Positions 1 to 13,472 of a DNA stretch of 64,000 nucleotides are shown piece by piece (the first letter of the stretch is position 1; every line of letters begins with the position of its first letter). Below the pieces are notes generated by a model that was given only the letters and a program-made list of their open reading frames with translations, was not told where the DNA came from and made no database searches. Source of the DNA: Oenanthe sinensis (taxonomy: Eukaryota; Streptophyta; Magnoliopsida; Apiales; Apiaceae); assembly GCA_028671895.1 (NCBI GenBank), contig CM053813.1, forward strand, positions 42,813,501 to 42,877,500, read 5' to 3'. The position numbers and the translations under genes were made by a program.

Positions 1-80
1 GTTCAACTCTGGCTCACCCCGAGAATTTATCAGAACAAGTACTCACTTTGTAAGGTTATAAGCCTAACTATTCAAAAAAA
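1..80 (+). repeat. 3' part of a tRNA-derived SINE-like repeat (cut by window edge)
   Basis: The first bases hold a near-perfect RNA polymerase III B-box (GTTCAACTCT; its first purine lies off the window). A tail GAGAATTTAT followed by ACTCACTTTGTAAGG and an A-run comes next. The same tail is seen at 53750-53800, and a related B-box plus tail on the minus strand at 43838-43920. It lies in an intron of the GluRS gene. Confidence 0.5.
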
Positions 81-347
81 AAAAAACCAAAAACTGAAGT
101 GTAGGATGCAACTAAAGCTAATTGGTGCGAGTGTACTAAGTTTTCTTGTATCATTGCGGTATTCTATATTTCTATTTGACTATTCTTCTTAAATATGATA
201 TTCAGAGCAGAAGAGCATTTACCAAATACTCTAAGGCAAGCATTAATATATAAGGTTCTTGACCTCCCTTAAATTTTGTTTTATTATTGGTGTATAGTCC
301 CTTTGTATTGGTAAGAAGTTGACAAGGAATGATATATTTTTTTCCAG

Positions 348-2083
348 GCCCTTGGGTTTCGGATGCCTTACTTTGCACATGTTTCTTTAATTCTAGCCCC
401 TGATAGGAGTAAACTATCAAAAAGACATGGTGCAACTTCAGTTGGTCAGGTATTTTTCTCTTTAACCCTGAAAAACTCTGTTTTTAATATAATTGATCCA
501 TTCTAACATGTGTAGCTATATTCCTCCTTGTGTTGCAATGCAACAGTTTAAGGAGATTGGATATCTACCTCAGGCAATGGTAAACTATTTAGCACTGTTG
601 GGTTGGGGAGATGGTACTGAAAATGAGTTTTTTACCCTTGAGCAACTAGGTTGGTTAGCCTCTATAGACATTCCTTCCCAAATGCACATCTTCTTGTACA
701 ATATGAAAACTTGTGTTAATCTGAATTCTTAAAATGTAATGTACAAGTTATATTATTTTATTTCTCTGTGTGGTTTGCAGTTGAGAAGTTCAGTATTGAG
801 CGTGTGAACAAAAGTGGAGCTGTTTTCGATTCAACCAAGTTTAGGTGATAATGATTTGTACTAAGACAACTGTACATACCTGATAACAGTTGGAGCCTGA
901 ATTTTTCTTTTTGGGAATTGACCTTTTGTACTTCTGCTGATGTGTTTTTTGTTGTTCAGTTGTCTTTTTATCTGTTGTGCCCAATTATCTTAATCATGGA
1001 AGGCATAGTCATTTTCAATAGCTTCTTGATGATATCCACTTATTTACGATTTATATACTTCAGGTGGATGAATGGTCAGCACTTAAGGTTACTTCCGCCA
1101 GAAGAGTTGACCAAGCTTCTTGGTCATCACTGGAAGAACACTGGGATCCTAAAAGAATCAGAGGGGCTATTTGTTGAGGTAATTTTGTCTCTATTGCTTA
1201 AAATTCTCCATAATCATAAATGTTTATAAACCCATATAGAACAAGCCAGCTTTGGCAGTGTGTTCCCCCTTGAAATGCATATTGAGCATAAGAATATTTT
1301 CTATTAGTGTGGTACTTAGGACTACATTATACTTGTGATCCTCTTAATTAGTATTGTGTCTTATAAAGTTAATGTATCCTTAATAAGCAATTTAGCTTTG
1401 TAGGGAAGTTCATTTGTTTTGTCATGCATTACATGGCAATATTTCCTGTAACTATCACAACAACAGGTTTCTGAAGTGTAAAAATATATGCATCATTCGT
1501 CGTGGTTTTAATACAATGCATATATCTATTATCTATATGATATAACTTCGGGCACAAGGAGGAATACTGTTATGCTTAACTTGCTTCAGGTTAAACTATT
1601 CATGTCTTTGACTGAATAAAGTTTTCCTTTAAGACCTTCGTCATCTTGTTGTTTTATTAACATTTCTGCCTCTGCAATATTCCTACTTTCTAGTTTCTAC
1701 ATTAATATGTCTCAGGCTTTTAGCTTTCGGAAACATTTCCCATAGGCTTTTATTGTTTTTTTTTCTAAAGTATTCGATGTAAGAGAACTCATAGTACTTT
1801 TGTATTAACAGGAGGCTGTTCAGCTTTTGAAGGATGCGGTTGATTTGATAACAGATTCAGAGAAAGCGCTTTCGAACTTTCTTTCTTACCCTCTATATGA
1901 GACTCTGTCAAGGTATATCTTGAATTTACAACACTCATTAAATCCGCTTTAAAAGTTCTAATAGGCTATAGTATTACGGTTAGAATCATGGGTTACAGAC
2001 TTACAGCAACCTTTTTTTTGCCAAATAGTGTCAGAAGTCTTATTATGCAGCTGGATGTGGTTGGTTCTGGAAGTTCTAATAGT

Positions 2084-2126
<43 letters not shown>

Positions 2127-3412
2127 AATGTAGTACATGGATCTAGAAGCTTGGCATTAATATAGTATGTATACGGTTAATTCAGTATTCAGTCTAATGT
2201 AGTAACCTAAATTTTATCAAGTAATTTTCATTTTTTATGCTGTAATTCCTCAATTCCAAATTCTTTTTCGAAATAATTATTCGTAAGATACTCCTGTAAT
2301 TGCGTATTTGAACTTAAACGAATGTATATTAAATACTTGTATCGACTTGTTCATTGCAACGAACATGTTCCTCTCTCCTGTGTTTTATTCACAGTGATCT
2401 ATGTTTCCATTGTAATTCTTCGTAATATATGCATATCTACTTGTTCTGGATTTGTCAGACATTACAAGCCTAGTGATTGTGTATGTTAAATCATCTGCAA
2501 CATAGCACATACACACACATTTATCTTCCGCATGCCTAGTTTGGCTCGTAATAGCTCCACATGCTTGGCTAAGTGCGTACACAAATGAAACCGTTTGTTG
2601 ATTTTTCTATGATAACATGTTTATCAACTGGAATGTTGATTCTCTATAATGTTTCACTTTATCATTTTCCATCTGTTCTCTAGTTTCTATCCCAATTTTC
2701 CAATAATATACTATGTAAAATGCCACAACAGTTCAATTACTTGAAAGTTTGTACTTCAACATCTTTAACATCACAAATTAACAACCTATCACGATACTAG
2801 TGCCACTTATGCTCTTGTAATTGAGATCTGTAAATCGACTGTCATAAAGCATTATGTATCAATTAGATGCACACACCCTAATTGCAAGGGTTTCCTTAAT
2901 CACTAGCCTAACTCCAATAACTTGTGCTTCTGCAGTCCCGAAGCCAAACCTATACTAGAAGATAGCATTTCTGAATTTGCAGATAGCTTATTAGCTGCAT
3001 ATGACAGTGGTGAGCTTTTTGATGCACTAGACCAAGGAAAATCTGGATGGCAGAAATGGGTGAAGAGTTTTGGGAAATCGGCTAAGCGGAAGGTTGTTTT
3101 AGTTTTCATCCGATTAGCCAAAAATATTAGTCTAATATGACCTCCTCTAATACAGAACTTACATTAAATTCATTTGCATGGCAGGGGAAATCTCTCTTTA
3201 TGCCTCTCCGAGTTTTGCTAACAGGGAAGCTTCATGGCCCAGATATTGGACTTTCTGTGGTTTTGCTACGTACTGTTGGAACCGGTGATATTGTAGGATC
3301 TCAAGTAGGGTTTGTGACACTAGAAGAAAGGTTAAACTTGCTGAGAGAAGTTGACTGGGAATCTTTTAACAACAATCAGACTGTCTTGGAGTCAGTGACA
3401 GTATCTCATTAA
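348..3412 (+). CDS. OVA3: Glutamate--tRNA ligase, chloroplastic/mitochondrial (3' part)
   Basis: Class I glutamyl-tRNA synthetase of bacterial type that charges tRNA with glutamate in plastids and mitochondria. Only the 3' part lies in the window. Seven exons join in frame: 348-449, 547-649, 781-844, 1064-1178, 1812-1912, 2936-3092 and 3185-3412, giving 289 residues and a TAA stop. The first visible exon carries the KMSKS-type signature as KLSKRHGATSVGQ, the ATP-binding loop of class I synthetases. The next reads YLPQAMVNYLALLGWGDGTE, followed by the anticodon-binding helical domain (KFSIERVNKSGAVFD, RWMNGQHLR) and the typical C-terminal stretch SLFMPLRVLLTGKLHGPDIG. Order and spacing follow the Arabidopsis OVA3 protein as I remember it. 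The catalytic HIGH half lies upstream of base 1. The intron at 1913-2935 contains a (TA)n run. The first exon begins at the acceptor ending at 347. The next gene is convergent. Confidence 0.94.
2084..2122. repeat. (TA)n microsatellite in GluRS intron
   Basis: About 38 bases of almost pure TA dinucleotide, inside the intron at 1913-2935. Likely length-polymorphic; no function is implied. Confidence 0.9.
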
Positions 3413-4272
3413 TTGTTAATTTATTATGAGTTTCTTTTCCTGGGAGATTGTCATTTTTCTTATTGAGGAAGCTTATGAAATGAGTTGATTTTGGCCGTTG
3501 TTCAGAAGCTTCTGATGCCAAGTTTTGTCAGTCTAGTATACGAGTGAGCTCAAGTATACAGTATTTTCATGTTCCTTCACATTCTTATCCCCCCCCCCCC
3601 CACACACACCTTAATTCAGTTGAACCTCTTGGAAATAATCTTGTTCTGTAAATTATGTTCTGTGAAATTATGATATCCATTTGAGAATAATGTTTAACTG
3701 CAAATTTTTGTTTTGCATCTTTCTAAATTTAATTATCCTTGTCTTTTGGGTAATTGATTTTAGTTCTAAAACACAATCTTTTATAGTTACAATAATGTAA
3801 AATCAAACCTAATCTTAAATTATCAATTACAACTTATACAAGGAGTTGAGTTGGCCTAGGTGCCAACCTGCTTAGCCCTTTGGGTTGATCCAGGGGTAAT
3901 TGAGGACATTTTTATCTACATATTTACATTGTGATCGATTTATCTCAGTGAAAAAAATGCAGGGTCAAATGCAAAATAGAAATTAAAATGGATCAAACAC
4001 AAATTATTAGTCTATCGTTCACATTCCTCAAGAAAATTGATACAGTACATCACCTATATGATAAATCAAACACAAGTGGACTCCAACATGTTCAACATTC
4101 AACAAACTAATTTGAACAAAAAACGTGTACATATTATTACAAAGTCTCTGTTTATGCCTCACTCCACCACATTCCTTGAAGAAAAAAAAAAGCAAAGTAA
4201 AACATGACTTGTAACATATTTAATATTATGTTTCCTATTTACACCAATGGAGCTTTAACTTGACAAGATGAT
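3413..4272. other. Tail-to-tail intergenic spacer
   Basis: Spacer between the convergent GluRS and cellulose synthase genes; it must contain both 3' UTRs. It holds a poly-C tract leading into a short CA run at about 3591-3608 and AT-rich sequence. A weak tRNA-like patch at 3840-3895 is too degraded to call. No further gene was seen. Confidence 0.6.
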
Positions 4273-7200
4273 TTAGCAATCAATGCCACATTGCTGGCCA
4301 CTTGTCGAAGCTTTTGTGGGGTCAGATGTGAATGGGTCAATCCGAACCCATAGCAGGGAGAAAATGGAAGCAAGGAGAATAGACCAGACAATGACAATGG
4401 TTGGGGTACGGTTTTGCCGACCCAACAAACCCTTGAGGAAGGGATATAAATGGACAATGACCCAAAAGGCAAAGAACAATTTGCCGAAAAGAGGGCCCCA
4501 TGACTGATATCCGCTGTTAATGGCAGCCGAAACACCAGCAACTATACCAACTAGGTTAAATATAAGAACTGTGGTCGGAGGAATCAGAAGAGCTGTCCAT
4601 TTGAATATATAGAGCTCAGCAAAATCTCCATCTTCATCGGATGCCTTTGAAGTAACAGTAAAGTTGGTATCAATCCCTGCAAGCACTTTCAAAAGCCCTT
4701 GGAAGACAGCAAAAAGATGAGCAGAAGTACCACCAATGACCCAAAATTGTTCGTTTCTCCACCAGTCCTCGATAGTTACACCGCTCCACCTTAGTTCAAG
4801 TATTCCAGTTGCAGCAATGGACACGAAAAGAAGAATAAACCACATGCTAGCAAAGTTGCTTATCTGCAAGGAAGTTGCTTTACACATCAGATCTAAGTAC
4901 TTGGTTGCCATGTGTTGATTTCTGAAGTATATACTCAGTTGGATAAGGAGATATAATTTTAGGAGATACCCAAAACGATTAATCTTGTGATGTGACATAT
5001 AGACATTTCACCATACATAAGATGCATTATTGTGAAATAAGAATATATTCACTGTCACAAGAGGTGGGGGATTATATTTCATTCCTAGAAAGATGAACGC
5101 TTTTTTTGTGTGTCAGCTGTTCCTAGCAGAGATGACCCATACTCAAAATAGTTTAACCAGTTGCGTACCTCTGGAATGATAAATTTGTCAGTGAGAAGGC
5201 AGATAGCTGGAAGTACACAGTAAGCAATTAGTGGGATAGAGGTGATCGGATAGATGATGGTATTAATGTATGCCAGTCGCTCCAAAGGCCTCAATTTGCC
5301 ATTATAGCCGTACCATATGGGGCAATGCCTGCTCAGTAGAATTTCAATCGAACCCAGTGCCCACCTAAGAACCTGGTTAAGACGATCAGAAAGATTGATG
5401 GGAGCAGAACCCTTAAATGCTGGTCGAGGAGGCACACAGTACACCGAGATCCATCCTCGAGCATGCATCTTAAACCCAGTCAAAATATCTTCTGTCACGG
5501 AACCATATATCCATCCAATCTGTATTTGAAAAGAGAAAGTCACGTTCCAGCATCTTGTATATCAAAATGTGCATATTGCCTGTATCATCACATAAATCAG
5601 AATTTTAGAACTATGAAAGATCACCTCTTTGCCCCATTCAGACTTGTCCTCGTATCCACAGCTAATAACATGAATTGCTTCTTTCAATAGAGTTGCTGGA
5701 TTTGTTGTCGGTGGAATACCCCCTTGCTCCATAAAGGTCGCAGCAATGAAAACTGAAGATTGACCAAATCTTTTTTCCAAATTCTTTTGAGACATAAGAA
5801 GCGACTTCTCATCATCGTATCCTGCAAAGTTAAAATATGGAGCATACACAATCTTCAGAGGTAAAAAACAAATATAAAGTACAAAATTTATATATTACAG
5901 TCTAATTTTTTAAGTTTTTTTTTGTGTTATCTTGCAAGTACAACCAAAGGAATAGCCATTCTTTAAATTTCCCAGCATGAAACAGATATATTAAAATTTA
6001 TAAAAATGACGGAAGACGAACCTTCAACACCCTCCTCAATGTCCTCCATATTGAAAATAGGGATATTGGATTCGGTTCTTTTCGCTGCCCTCTTCTTGTC
6101 AACGTACTTCTTGTTTGCATGCCTTCCTTTCTTCCTCGAGCCACAACAACTCTTCACGATGATGTTTGGTTCCAAATCAGCCTCTGTTAAGACTGGATCA
6201 TACCCATACAGAGCTTGCCTATTGAAACAACATCCTGTTCCCACATAAACTGGACCTTGGATGCCATCCAGCCCTTTCAAGTTAATCTACATACATTAAC
6301 ACTATGATCATATTACACAAAAGCCGGTTCGAAATATTTGATCTTAGGTGCATTTCCCTCTGGAATATTATTGTTTGGGTACGACCTAACATCATACTCA
6401 AAGAATGGGCATATTAGGGATGTAAATGTTGTAAGAGAGCATACATCAAAGAACACAATATTGCGATTAGCATATCGATCGTGCAAGTCAATCCCATCAA
6501 ACCTCTGCGGAAATTGCACATAGCAGGTTTTCTTTCCATAAGCTGGATCCATCATGAAACACATGGCCTCTTTAAGCGCTTTACTGTTATTGAAGTAATG
6601 ATCACAATCAACGTTTAAAAGATATGCGCCATTCGTAAGGACAGCTGAAACTCGAATCTGTAGAGGGCAATTAATTAAAGTATTAATAATTGGGAACAAG
6701 AGAATTATCTTCAAACATGTACACACTTTGCATCTCTATTGATTTAAGAATGTGCAAACAAACAACTAATCCAAGGAATTTATATTCCTGATATAAAATA
6801 CAAGGCAATGCCAATGATCACAACAGGGAGAGGAGGAGGAGCTCATGTCAGAAAGAAGCTTATAAATGATATTAGAAGGAAAAGCCAATATGGGAGCACT
6901 ATTTAAGTTATTTGGCATGGCTACACCATCTGTGAAATCAGTGAACATATGAATACGGAATTTCACTTTTTCTGTAAGACAGGAGTACATAGTAAAGTAC
7001 TAACTAGGATCACATTCATACATATCAGTTTCTCTATCACAAGGATATTTGTCTTATTACACCAAGATTAATAAGCATGCACAGGAACTGGTACACCATG
7101 AAACAATTAGATTCTTATGAAAGAAGATATGTTTAGCTATAATAAAGACAAACCAAGGCATTCATTGCTCCAGCTTTCTTATGATGTTGGAATCCTGGAC

Positions 7201-10200
7201 GCTTCTCACGAGAAACATAAACAAGTCGTGGCAGTTCATTGCCATCTGTATCTAGGCCACCACTATGTCCCAAAAAAACCTGCCCCGTTAAATAAAAATT
7301 GTCGTGTGACGATCTTTACAAAGGAAAAAAAAATCTTATATTACATTAAGGACCATTAAATACCTGGATCATCCCCGGATGATCCCTAGGATTGTTTCCG
7401 GGCCAAGGAGTTCCATCTTGCATTGTCCAACCTTCTTCAGGCATTTTCTGTGCTTTAGCAACAAGTGCATTAATTCGCACTTTGAACTCTTCGTATTCTC
7501 TCTGCGAAATATTTTATTATGTAAGGTAAAAATTTAAGAATACAAGAATCATTTTATATAAAGCATAAGACCAAGTAAAAGACCAGCAGAATTGTAGGTC
7601 TTCACAGAACCAATGGTATAAAAGTTTGTCCAGAATGGAGACTCGCCAGTAAAATACCAGACATGTTGTACTCTATGCATATATAGTTAAAAGAAATAAA
7701 TTAAATAAAATTTGAGCACAACATTTCAGCACTGGGGTTGGTGAGCTCTAAGAGACCAGACCATTTCACTTACCAGATGGAACAAGCCTGAACAAGCTTT
7801 AAAACGAGATCATAATCAACAAGATAAGTAAGAAATCGAAGAAAGGCGGTGGGTTCACAACTTAGTTTGTGTCCCAGATGAACCAAATAAGGACATAGCA
7901 TCTTGCTACAACATAAATACTTTGATACAACTAAAAGCATTCACAAACACCCCCTCATTTATATTTAAACTTGAAGCTTCTTAGGAAGTTTGAGCGAACG
8001 TAATTACAAGTTAATTAGAACTCATACCTGACATTCATTCACATATACTGACCATGGTCCATGGCATACTACTATAGTATTTGATTCAATGTGCTATTAT
8101 TTACATTAGATATGATTGGAGATATTGTCATCTTGATCAATTCAAAACACACGATTCACGACAGATATAAAGGTGAAAAGTTTAACATCCATCAGACTAA
8201 ACTTAGCAATAATAATTATAGAATGTAGCTGTTTGAACATCAGTAAAGGCAAAAGCAGCTAATTATTCACCAATAAACTTTGACATTCTACCAAGAGTAG
8301 CTGATGTGAAACTATTCACTAGATAGTGGCACCAATAAAATACTTATGGCACTAATTATCCAGCCATTTAGGAAGGAATATCCTTATATAAACGTGGGAG
8401 TAACTCTTGGAACACACAAAACAGAATCCACTACTTTAAAGCAACGCAATTAGCCTACCTTCATCGCCCTGCGCTCTTTCACAAATGAAGGCTGTATCTT
8501 GTCCTTCAAGTAGTCTATCTTCTGAGCAAAATAGAATTCAGGAGCTCTAGGCTCGATTTGGTGCTTCTTGCAGAATGGCACCCACTTTCTTGCAAATTCT
8601 GCCGTCTCAGATAAAGATTCGAAGGTTAACATTGCAGAACCATCATCCGAAACATAACATGAGACTTTTTCTACTGGGTAATCAACAGAAAGGATGGACA
8701 GCACTGTGTTAGCAGTGACTAGAGGAGGCTCTTTCAGAGGATCCACTGTACTGACAAATACATCTACAGGTGCCAGCTGGGAAGGCTCTCCATCCCTGTC
8801 AAATCTGTAAAGAACAAGCTATATTAATAGTGACACTAATACCAATTCAAGGAGATCAAAACAAGGCACTAAACAAAATAACTGACCACTTATAACAAAC
8901 AGTCAATCGGAGAGGCGTATTTCACATTAGAAAAACCAACTGACCTTATTGCAAGCCTGTCAAGGTATGTCTCCCGATTAATGGGATACCATTTTGGAAA
9001 CTGATCCAAAAGCCAGGATACCGCAAACCAAATCTCACAGATAACAGACACAAGCCACAAGGGATATGCATCATTCACAGGATGAGTAACACGATATTGC
9101 AAGAAGAAACCCAAGATAATTAACCGCAGTATGATTACAACACGATAAGGGGTAAGGTGTGAAGAAGAGATAGGCACTATACGGCTCATGGGTTGGCGAG
9201 CATCATCAACCCTGAGATTCAAACAGATCATCAATACATTGGTGAAAACATATAGGCCATGTCCATATTAAAAAGGAATTTCTAATTTATTTATCAAGCA
9301 TAATCAGCAAAAACAATCAAGATGTTTCCATCTAATAATATCAGCAGATATACCTTGACCCTGTAGTCACAAACATATAGAAATAAAATAAGATACTTAT
9401 TACTCACATTTGCAACTCTTCTCCATTTGATCCTGTGCCTTCGATATCACCTCCTTTGCCTTCAGTGTATCTGTTTGTTATCTGTGTTATATTTTTCTCC
9501 TGTTTTAATTTCCAACCTTCTACTCTCTCCTTCCAGTCTACATTTCCGAGACCATAAGAATTCAAGTCCTTGGAGGGGTCCACAATTCTAACAGGAACTG
9601 CACAAAGCAATACATGATTCTATTAAGACAAATATATATAAAATATACTGGAAAACGTGATTTCTTTAGGTTAAAGCCTCAGCAAACTGGTTTGAACAAC
9701 TGTGTATAACATGATCAACCAATATGACCAAAATTAAGATCCTGAAGGAAAAGCCATTGATATGACTTATTAAGTAAATAAAGAGTCAGTACCAGGAAGC
9801 CTTGGATCAATGTATGGAAGTGAATGGACATGTTTATCACTGGGTCCCAAAGGACCAGATGTACTCTGTATAGATTGGGTGTCTGGTGTAGCACTACGAA
9901 TGTCACTGGATACCTGAACCTTCCAAGTGTAAGCATTACAGTTAAATTAACAAAAAACTGCAGGAGAGAGTTTTCCTAATGCATTATGGCATGTAATTAT
10001 ATGTAAAATTCCAAATCAGAGAAGAATAATGATACTAATACTGAATGTATATTTTTATAATCAATGAAAAAAACACACATATATGTACATTGCCCAAAAG
10101 TGTGTTTGGGGGGGGGGGGTATCGTTTATTCAGTGATGGGCTCACAACTTGCTGAATAACAAAGAACTGATAAGAAAAACACTTTGGGACCATGGACAAT

Positions 10201-11986
10201 CTTACTTGAGTTAGTATGCAAAGTGACTATGTTAATTAACATGCAATATGGGAGGGGGTAATCGTTATCTAGTGATGGGCTTGTAAGTTGTTAAATAACA
10301 AAACAATGATAAGAAAATACTAGGACCACGGACAAAATCTTAGTTGAGTTCGTTTGCAAAGTGACTATATTAATTAACATGCAATTTATAAGAGAAGTGA
10401 CACTTTAATATTTACCCATAAATACATCTCATATTCTCAAGTAATGGACGTAGAGACTCAACAAGAAAGATGTGCATGATAAAGTGCACATCCATATATC
10501 AACCAGAAAGATATACGCTGGCATGAACAAAACGTCAAAACCATTACAAAATTTCTAAATTATATTATAAGAAACTTGTCCATATAGAGCATCCTTAAGA
10601 TCCATTTTTATGGTTTATAATCTAAGAACACCAATATATAAAAGAATAGTACGACAGGAGTGGGAATAGGTTGATGAGATTCATGTCAAGATCAGTATTT
10701 ATACTTACTGATTGTCCGTTGGTCAAAAGGGGAATGGGTTGATGAGATTCATGTCTAGCTGATGAAGAGAGATCAATATTGTCTCCTTGCCACTTTCCTC
10801 TTGCTTGGTTATTTCCTTGTGTATAATTAAACTCGTTATCCAAGTCATCAACATCATCCTCGTCTTCATCACCATCGACTCTTGGACAACCTGATTATAT
10901 AAGCTTATGTAACTGTTAAATTACTCAATTAAGAACATAACATAAAGTGATGAGAACCATCTGAAACAGTTTTACTAAGAAGCTAACCTTTGAGTCTTCT
11001 ATATCTAGTCTTGCACTGAGGGCAAGACTGATTTCCTTCTCGCCTCTCATACTCATAGCAAGGCCTGCAAACTGGGAAGGCACACTCATTACAGGCAACA
11101 AATGGATCACCTGCAGCTGTAAGCCCAACTTCATCGCTGCATATCTGACACAGCTTACCATTCAAATCCTTTAGGGGCTTGGGCTGCGTTTCAGACAGAG
11201 AACTGATGAACACATGGTAATCAAAAGTGCTACAACTGACTTTGCTACCACATAAATATATCTAAAACTTGAACATGTTTAAAATGCAACACAATTCCAA
11301 TTTGGCTAATATTAACTATAAAGATTCCAACTTTATTAAAAAAAACTGATAAGATAAGGTAATATAGATCATTATCAGTATGAAGTTACACTTAGAAAAA
11401 GAATTTTTTTAATTTATGAGCCAAATTGGCACCCGATTTGCATATTAAGAAGAAGATCCACCACTGGAAACGAATACCAAGATTCTAAATTTGTGATCTC
11501 ACTAGTTAGACAACACTACAGCATTCATAGAAAGAAAAAAAAGCAAAAATTCCAACGATTTATTAAGATTAATCAATGCTCGTATCCTTGAACAAAAAGA
11601 ACAGTTCTTTGGGCTAGACAGATACTTTATTTGTTTTTGGTAATTCAGTAATCTGAACAAGAGAGATCCACTCTACTCAACCACCATTCAAACCCAAATA
11701 CCAACAACACAAGAAACTAATAAAAAAAAGCTTCAAAATTTTGAGCACCCATTTGATAAATTTGCAAAAAGAACAAAACTTTGAGTAAATAAAACACAGT
11801 AAGCAATCCTCATCCAAGATTTCTTACAAGTCCTGAATTAAAGTACATTTAAGACCAATATAAACAGATTCACACACACACGCGCACACAGAGAGAGAGA
11901 CCCACCCCAGAATCAGAATCATGGCGAATCCGAACCAACTGATCCCCATTGTGTGATCCAGCCACTAAACCACCTCTTGCTTCCAT
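4273..11986 (-). CDS. CESA1: Cellulose synthase catalytic subunit, CESA1-type
   Basis: Plasma-membrane GT2 glycosyltransferase that polymerises UDP-glucose into beta-1,4-glucan in the cellulose synthase complex. Fourteen exons join in frame to 1087 aa: 11906-11986, 10988-11183, 10709-10890, 9793-9913, 9408-9597, 8945-9211, 8459-8804, 7364-7501, 7154-7279, 6445-6657, 6022-6286, 5625-5821, 5169-5519, 4273-4863. The N-terminal RING-type zinc finger has eight Cys (39, 42, 58, 61, 66, 69, 81, 84). Catalytic motifs are intact: DDG at 399-401, DCD at 566-568, TED at 783-785, QVLRW at 823-827. Two membrane helices precede and about six follow the catalytic domain; the protein ends CGIDC. The start MEARGGLVAGS, the RIVDPSKDLNSYGLGNVDWK block and the overall length match CESA1 of primary-wall complexes rather than secondary-wall CESA4/7/8. 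Isoform assignment is from memory of family sequence. The start is the first in-frame ATG of exon 1. Confidence 0.95.
10115..10386. repeat. Tandem duplication (about 140 bp x 2) in CESA1 intron 3
   Basis: Two diverged head-to-tail copies, about 10115-10250 and 10255-10386. Both share CAGTGATGGGCT/TAGTGATGGGCT, AATAACAAA, TGATAAGAAAA, GGACCA(T/C)GGACAA and GCAAAGTGACTAT(G/A)TTAATTAACATGCAAT in that order. A poly-G run immediately precedes copy 1. The copies are intronic and differ at many sites, so the duplication is not recent. Confidence 0.75.
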
Positions 11987-12243
11987 TTAATAATTACAAA
12001 ATTAAAACCCCTCAGCTAATTTATGATCAAGATCTTGATAATCAAACTCAGAATTCAAGAAATGCACAAAATGGGCTGATCATTTAGAGCATAATATCAA
12101 AGTTACCAAGCAATCTCTTCACCCTCTCTCTCTCTCTCTTTACACTTTGTTATAGACTATACATACACTCACATACATATGTGAAGCTGGCTTGTTCTTG
12201 CCATGATGATAATATATGGATGTGATGAAAGAAAAATAAAAGA

Positions 12244-12249
12244 TTTATA
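12244..12249 (-). promoter_or_regulatory. Candidate TATA box for CESA1
   Basis: On the minus strand this reads TATAAA, 258 bases upstream of the CESA1 ATG. The leader between them contains a GA-rich run (12122-12140 on the minus strand). Position is plausible for a transcript with a GA-rich 5' UTR of roughly 230 bases, but no start site can be seen. Confidence 0.35.
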
Positions 12250-13472
12250 CTTCTGACCGGTTAAACAGGTAGCAAGTAAACTTACAGCGATGCCTGACCT
12301 GATCCGAGTTTAAAGAGGGGTATATGCAAGTAGACTAACCACTGGACAATGACTGTCGGTCACTGAACAATATTTAAGGTTACCTGCTATAACCGGTTTA
12401 TATTCTCCAGACATCCCTCGTGGCTGTCGGTGGAGCTGTAAATTACAATTATACACCTTCTCTTTTTACGGCTAGGATCATGAACCTGCTCTTGAAGATT
12501 TAATTTTAATAAACTTTAATTTTATTTTTACTCTACTTTAGTTAAATATTATATATTCCAATTCCAACATCTACTTAAATTGAATTGAAAATTTAATTAC
12601 TTATATTTGTATTAATGATATAAATTTAATTAATGTATAAATAAATAATTCCTTAATTAGTTAAAATTAAATAGAAAATAAAATTTGAAAATCAAAGAAA
12701 ATTACTAATTTTAAAATTAATAATATAGGATAAAATAAATTATGAAGTTCAATTAGTATAAGTGTTTAATATATTATTTTAAATTTTTGTACATACAATA
12801 TATGTAATACTTAAAGTAAAATAATAAATTAGTAAAAAAATAAAATTAACTAAATTTAAAGTAATTTAATTCCCAATAATATTTATTATTTATATTATAT
12901 AATTATAAGTATATACCGTATTTTACTTAATATCATATATTAATATGAGATTAATATTCCTGTTTCGAGTTTGAACTTTTTTTCATATAAATACACTGTT
13001 GTATTATTATAATTATAAAAAATTATATACAATTATAAAAATTTCATTATTATTTTATACTTAAAAACACTTATATATCATGTAATTTTTGTTCTACAGT
13101 TTTACTTTTTATTAATATTTTATTATATTATTGAAAATATTTGTCTAGGTCTTTAATTTTAAACTGGATTAAAATCTGTTTGTTATTATTGTTACTGACA
13201 GTATATTAATTTTTTACTAAAAAACTGTCATAAAGATATTTAATAAAATTCAAAAATCAGCTGTTAAAGAAAACATATCCCCCAATATTATTGTAAAAAA
13301 TTGTTTTTTAACTTTTACAATAAATAATTGTAATTTTATGAATAAAATCTCTAAAAAATATATTATTTTTATATATTATATTTTAAAATATGCATAAATA
13401 AAAAAACTTATCAAACTAATATTTTTAACAACTTTTTTCCCTTACATTTTTTCTCATGGTACAACCGAAATG

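Noticed and set aside
918..1229. 103-codon plus-strand ORF starting at 918
   Set aside because: Only 1064-1178 is coding (GluRS exon); the rest is flanking intron read through.
3840..3895. tRNA-like patch (TGGCCTAGGTG ... GGTTGATCC)
   Set aside because: The B-box lacks its central C and there is no fold or second copy to support a tRNA or SINE call.
12480..13460. Low-complexity AT-rich stretch as possible origin or matrix attachment region
   Set aside because: AT content alone is not evidence in this genome; many similar stretches occur in the window.
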